From Limisphaerales bacterium (GTDB lineage Bacteria > Verrucomicrobiota > Verrucomicrobiia > Limisphaerales > UBA11358), in the NCBI GenBank assembly GCA_003151855.1, contig PLYV01000094.1:1-33410 (forward strand): a stretch of 33,410 nucleotides of DNA, in the 5' to 3' direction. Position numbers and translations under genes: made by a program. The number at the start of each line of letters is the position of its first letter. The stretch's first letter is position 1. The notes under the pieces were generated by a model that was given only the letters and a program-made list of their open reading frames with translations, searched no databases and was not told the origin of the DNA. Below, piece by piece: positions 31,106 to 33,410 of the stretch.

Positions 31106-31176
31106 GTTTTATTTAGTTGGTGTTGTGGTTACTGGGTTTTGAAGGTTCACTTCAAATTGTTTTGGCGTTTGCCGAT

Positions 31177-32007
31177 TCAGTTCGTGGTTAAATTGCCCGC
31201 TGAAGTCGCGCTGACATTCTTTACCTCATTGATGGCGCGGTCACGCAAGTCGCCAGCCGGAAAAGATTCCGCCCAGGCCAGCGCGGCTTTCGCGTCCTGC
31301 TGCGCCCATTGATAGACCACGGTCACGGCCGCCTCGTTCTGGACCGACCCCGGCGACATCTGTTCGGCAACCAGCCGGGCCGCTTCGACCGGATCGGTTT
31401 TCGATTCAGCGAAGGCAATGTGCTGGAGCAAAAGATCCCGTTGCTCGCCATCCGGCTTGGCCAAGGCCCAGGCAGTGGCGGACTTGAGGTCCTGTTCGGC
31501 CCAGATCTGCGCCACCGTGCCCAAAAGATATTGCGCCGCATTGTTGGTGCCTTCGCCCAGGCAATTCTCGGCCAGTTTGACGGCTGCCACCGCGTTGGTT
31601 TGCGCCAGTTGCGGACAGACGATTTCCGCGATGGCGACGCGTTGTGTGCTGTCCGGCGCGTTCTGTAGCCAGGCCAATGCGTCAGATGGATAATTCCTGG
31701 CCCATTCACGGTTCTGATCCAAATCCTGTGAATTAATGGGACTTCCCAAATTGACGGAAGCCAAGTCCGCGCTGGGTTGGCGAATTTCGGGCTTGGGCTG
31801 GGACGCTTCAGCCCCAACCTCGCGCGACGATTCGCTCAACGGCGTTGGCTGAGTGACCATTTCCGCAACAGGAATGGAGTCTGAAGCCGTTTGGCTTGGA
31901 GGAATCGCCATCTGCGGATTGGAGGAATAGTGCCCCAGCAGCCAACCTTCCAAGATTCCCACCAGCAGACATGCTGACAAGGTAAACCATATGCGATTTG
32001 TTCTCAT
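31177..32007 (-). CDS. Membrane-anchored helical-repeat protein
   Basis: 276 aa from ATG 32007. A single membrane segment at about residues 5-24 (IWFTLSACLLVGILEGWLLG) lacks a clear cleavage site, so it probably anchors the protein. A Ser/Pro/Glu-rich linker follows to about 100. The rest holds helical repeats of the W...A.AW...P kind (REWARNYPSDALAWLQNAP, WAEQDLKSATAWALAKP, QWAQQDAKAALAWAESFP). It is related to the proteins at 24548 and 26007. It is divergent from the sigma factor, with a conserved box between them. It could be a partner of the sigma/kinase system, such as a sensor or anti-sigma-like protein, but no known anti-sigma domain is visible. Confidence 0.78.
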   Translation of the reverse strand: MRTNRIWFTLSACLLVGILEGWLLGHYSSNPQMAIPPSQTASDSIPVAEMVTQPTPLSESSREVGAEASQPKPEIRQPSADLASVNLGSPINSQDLDQNREWARNYPSDALAWLQNAPDSTQRVAIAEIVCPQLAQTNAVAAVKLAENCLGEGTNNAAQYLLGTVAQIWAEQDLKSATAWALAKPDGEQRDLLLQHIAFAESKTDPVEAARLVAEQMSPGSVQNEAAVTVVYQWAQQDAKAALAWAESFPAGDLRDRAINEVKNVSATSAGNLTTN

Positions 32008-32164
32008 TGGTGGCGGGGAAGGACGCACGGCAACGGAAAGGCCAATGGCATCTCCTGAAACTGGGAACGTAATCTGTTGGATATCTGCATACAAAATCAA
32101 TCATTTCAGCCCGGAACAATGAACGGTTTTCATTGGGGGTATTAGTGATATTTATTGGGTGTTC

Positions 32165-32216
32165 AATTAGTAGTGGCGACGTTCCGATCCAAAAAAGGAA
32201 AAATATTTTAAGGTTT
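32165..32216 (-). promoter_or_regulatory. Conserved 52-base box, copy B
   Basis: Matches copy A at 24270-24321 in about 47 of 52 bases. It lies 158-209 bases before the anchored helical-repeat gene and, on the other side, 90-141 bases before the sigma factor. The minus-strand core TTTTGGATCGGAACGTCGCC contains GGAAC, the usual -35 core of ECF-type promoters; that reading is inference. Confidence 0.55.
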
Positions 32217-32305
32217 TTTTCACGGGGAAATAATTCCTCCGTTGACTATCTTCGGCTTTCGCTGTTCATTTGTTGGTGACCCAAGAGCCAACTGATTTTT
32301 AAGCC

Positions 32306-32887
32306 ATGTCCAGCAACCCCAGTGACGAAATAACCCGAATCCTTCAGGCGGCGGATCACGGAAATGGCGGCGCTTCAGACGCGCTGCTGCCGCTGGTTTA
32401 TGAGGAACTGCGCCGGCTGGCGGCGGCGCGCATGGCGCAGGAAGCCGCCGGTCAAACCCTGCAGGCCACGGCGCTGGTGCATGAAGCGTGGCTGCGATTG
32501 TTCGAGGGCAAAAATCAAAACTGGCAGAGTCGTGGCCACTTCTTTGGCGCGGCGGCGGAAGCGATGCGGCGAATTCTCATCGAGCGGGCGCGGCGCAAAA
32601 TGCGGCTCAAACATGGCGGCGGCCAGATCGCCATCAACATCGAGGGCATTGACATCGCCGAGACGCAGCCGGACGAGCAGATTCTGCTCATTGATGAAGC
32701 ACTGGAACGCCTCCGCGCCCACGATCCGGAATGGGCCCGCATCGTCACGCTGAAATTTTACGGCGGCCTGACGGACAAGGAAGTCGCCGAGACGCTTCAG
32801 GTCACCGACCGCACCGTGCGCAACAAATGGCGCTTCGCCCGCGCCTGGCTGCTGGAGGACATCCGGGAACAAGCCCGCTCAAAATGA
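32306..32887 (+). CDS. ECF-type RNA polymerase sigma factor (TIGR02999-like)
   Basis: 193 aa. Region 2 covers about residues 10-100 (LLPLVYEELRRLAAARMAQE, TLQATALVHEAWLRLF, WQSRGHFFGAAAEAMRRILIERAR), which is the hallmark of the Sigma70_ECF/TIGR02999 group found in Planctomycetes, Acidobacteria and Verrucomicrobia. Region 4 (about 140-188) has the helix-turn-helix LKFYGGLTDKEVAETLQVTDRTVRNKWRFARAWL, of which the recognition helix is VTDRTVRNKW. The kinase gene follows after 65 bases on the same strand. In this group the sigma factor is generally next to a Ser/Thr kinase and may be controlled by phosphorylation. Confidence 0.94.
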   Translation: MSSNPSDEITRILQAADHGNGGASDALLPLVYEELRRLAAARMAQEAAGQTLQATALVHEAWLRLFEGKNQNWQSRGHFFGAAAEAMRRILIERARRKMRLKHGGGQIAINIEGIDIAETQPDEQILLIDEALERLRAHDPEWARIVTLKFYGGLTDKEVAETLQVTDRTVRNKWRFARAWLLEDIREQARSK

Positions 32888-32952
32888 TGACGCGTGTCAC
32901 ACACGCTTCCGCTTTTCCGCCGCGACGACGCATATATTATTAACCGCAAGCC

Positions 32953-33410
32953 ATGCCTGACTTCACCGACAAGGAAGAATCGCTGTTCACGGCGGCGCTG
33001 GAAATTTTCCAGCCTGACGAGCGCGAGACTTTTTTGAACCGGGCCTGCGCGGACAACCCCGCGTTGCTTGACCGTGTCAAACGCCTGCTCGACGCCGATG
33101 CCCAAAGTGAACACGTTTTCGCCGGGTGCATTGCCAGCACCGGCCACCTGCAAGATAACCAGCCATCTCAACCCGCCCAGCCGGAATCGGATGAGAAACT
33201 TGGTGGGGAACTTTCCGACGAAGAGCGCCGGCACGCGCGCATCGCCCGCTACAAATTGTTGCAACGGCTCGGCGAAGGTGGTTGCGGGGTGGTTTACATG
33301 GCCGAACAGGAAGAACCCGTTCGCCGCCGCGTCGCGGTGAAAGTCATCAAGCTCGGCATGGACACCAAGAATGTCATCGCCCGTTTCGAGGCCGAGCGGC
33401 AGGCGCTGGC
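32953..33410 (+). CDS. Ser/Thr protein kinase, N-terminal part
   Basis: Open from ATG 32953 to the window edge (152 codons). A non-catalytic N-terminal segment (MPDFTDKEESLFTAALEIF ... ETFLNRACADNPALLDRVKRLL) is the sigma-linked kinase type. After an acidic linker the kinase domain begins: YKLLQRLGEGGCGVVYMAEQ holds the glycine-rich loop G-E-G-G-x-G-x-V, and RRVAVKVIKLGMDT holds the ATP-binding Lys. The sequence stops before the catalytic loop. It probably phosphorylates the sigma factor or its partners. The detached segment at 15276 is a relative of its N-terminus. Confidence 0.92.
   Translation, partial: MPDFTDKEESLFTAALEIFQPDERETFLNRACADNPALLDRVKRLLDADAQSEHVFAGCIASTGHLQDNQPSQPAQPESDEKLGGELSDEERRHARIARYKLLQRLGEGGCGVVYMAEQEEPVRRRVAVKVIKLGMDTKNVIARFEAERQAL

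Noticed and set aside
30197-31312. 371-codon plus-strand frame over the GH12-like gene
   Set aside because: Antisense shadow; the minus strand has signal peptide, catalytic motifs and trefoil.

Overview
The window looks like a chromosomal piece of a Verrucomicrobiota bacterium, probably in or near the Pedosphaera/Limisphaera group. This is inferred from the gene mix, not from a marker gene. The clues are a PEP-CTERM exoprotein, a prepilin-type protein with an H-X9-DG motif, an ECF sigma factor of the TIGR02999 type followed by a Ser/Thr kinase, very large secreted glycoside hydrolases with LamG/Ig/fn3/ricin modules, a CruF-like carotenoid protein, and abundant short intergenic repeats.

Left part (1-9982) is GC-rich housekeeping and metabolic DNA, mostly on the minus strand. 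It holds the start of a probable OPT-family transporter (cut by the window edge), an unknown 148-aa protein, a SAM methyltransferase, and a divergent CruF-like membrane protein. Then comes a long minus-strand run in the order luxE-like, luxC-like, queD, acpS and three consecutive CNNM/CorC-type membrane proteins. Several of these genes are separated by 4-base ATGA overlaps or gaps of a few bases, so they are probably one operon. This part is riddled with short repeats. Some have 7-base periodicity, some are palindromic, and at least six lie in frame inside the luxE- and luxC-like genes.

The middle (9983-11368) is a gene-free stretch of three or more MITE-like inverted-repeat elements and possible gene remnants.

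The right part (11369-32007, all minus strand) is an exoprotein island. It holds a two-catalytic-domain GH27-GH29 protein, a second GH27 protein with CBM/fn3/LamG modules, a duplicated Ig/Big-like exoprotein, a small conserved protein coupled to a prepilin-type protein, a PEP-CTERM protein, helical-repeat proteins and three secreted proteins ending in almost the same ricin-type trefoil (two of them GH12-like). Many of these genes have their own hairpin terminator and A/C-rich leaders without a clear Shine-Dalgarno sequence. The predicted common job is breakdown and binding of plant-type polysaccharide outside the cell; this is inferred from families only.

The right end (32306-33410) reads on the plus strand: an ECF sigma factor and the start of a Ser/Thr protein kinase, divergent from a membrane-anchored helical-repeat protein. 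A 52-base non-coding box upstream of these genes recurs upstream of the PEP-CTERM gene and may tie part of the island to common control.

I saw no rRNA, tRNA, CRISPR array or intact transposase.
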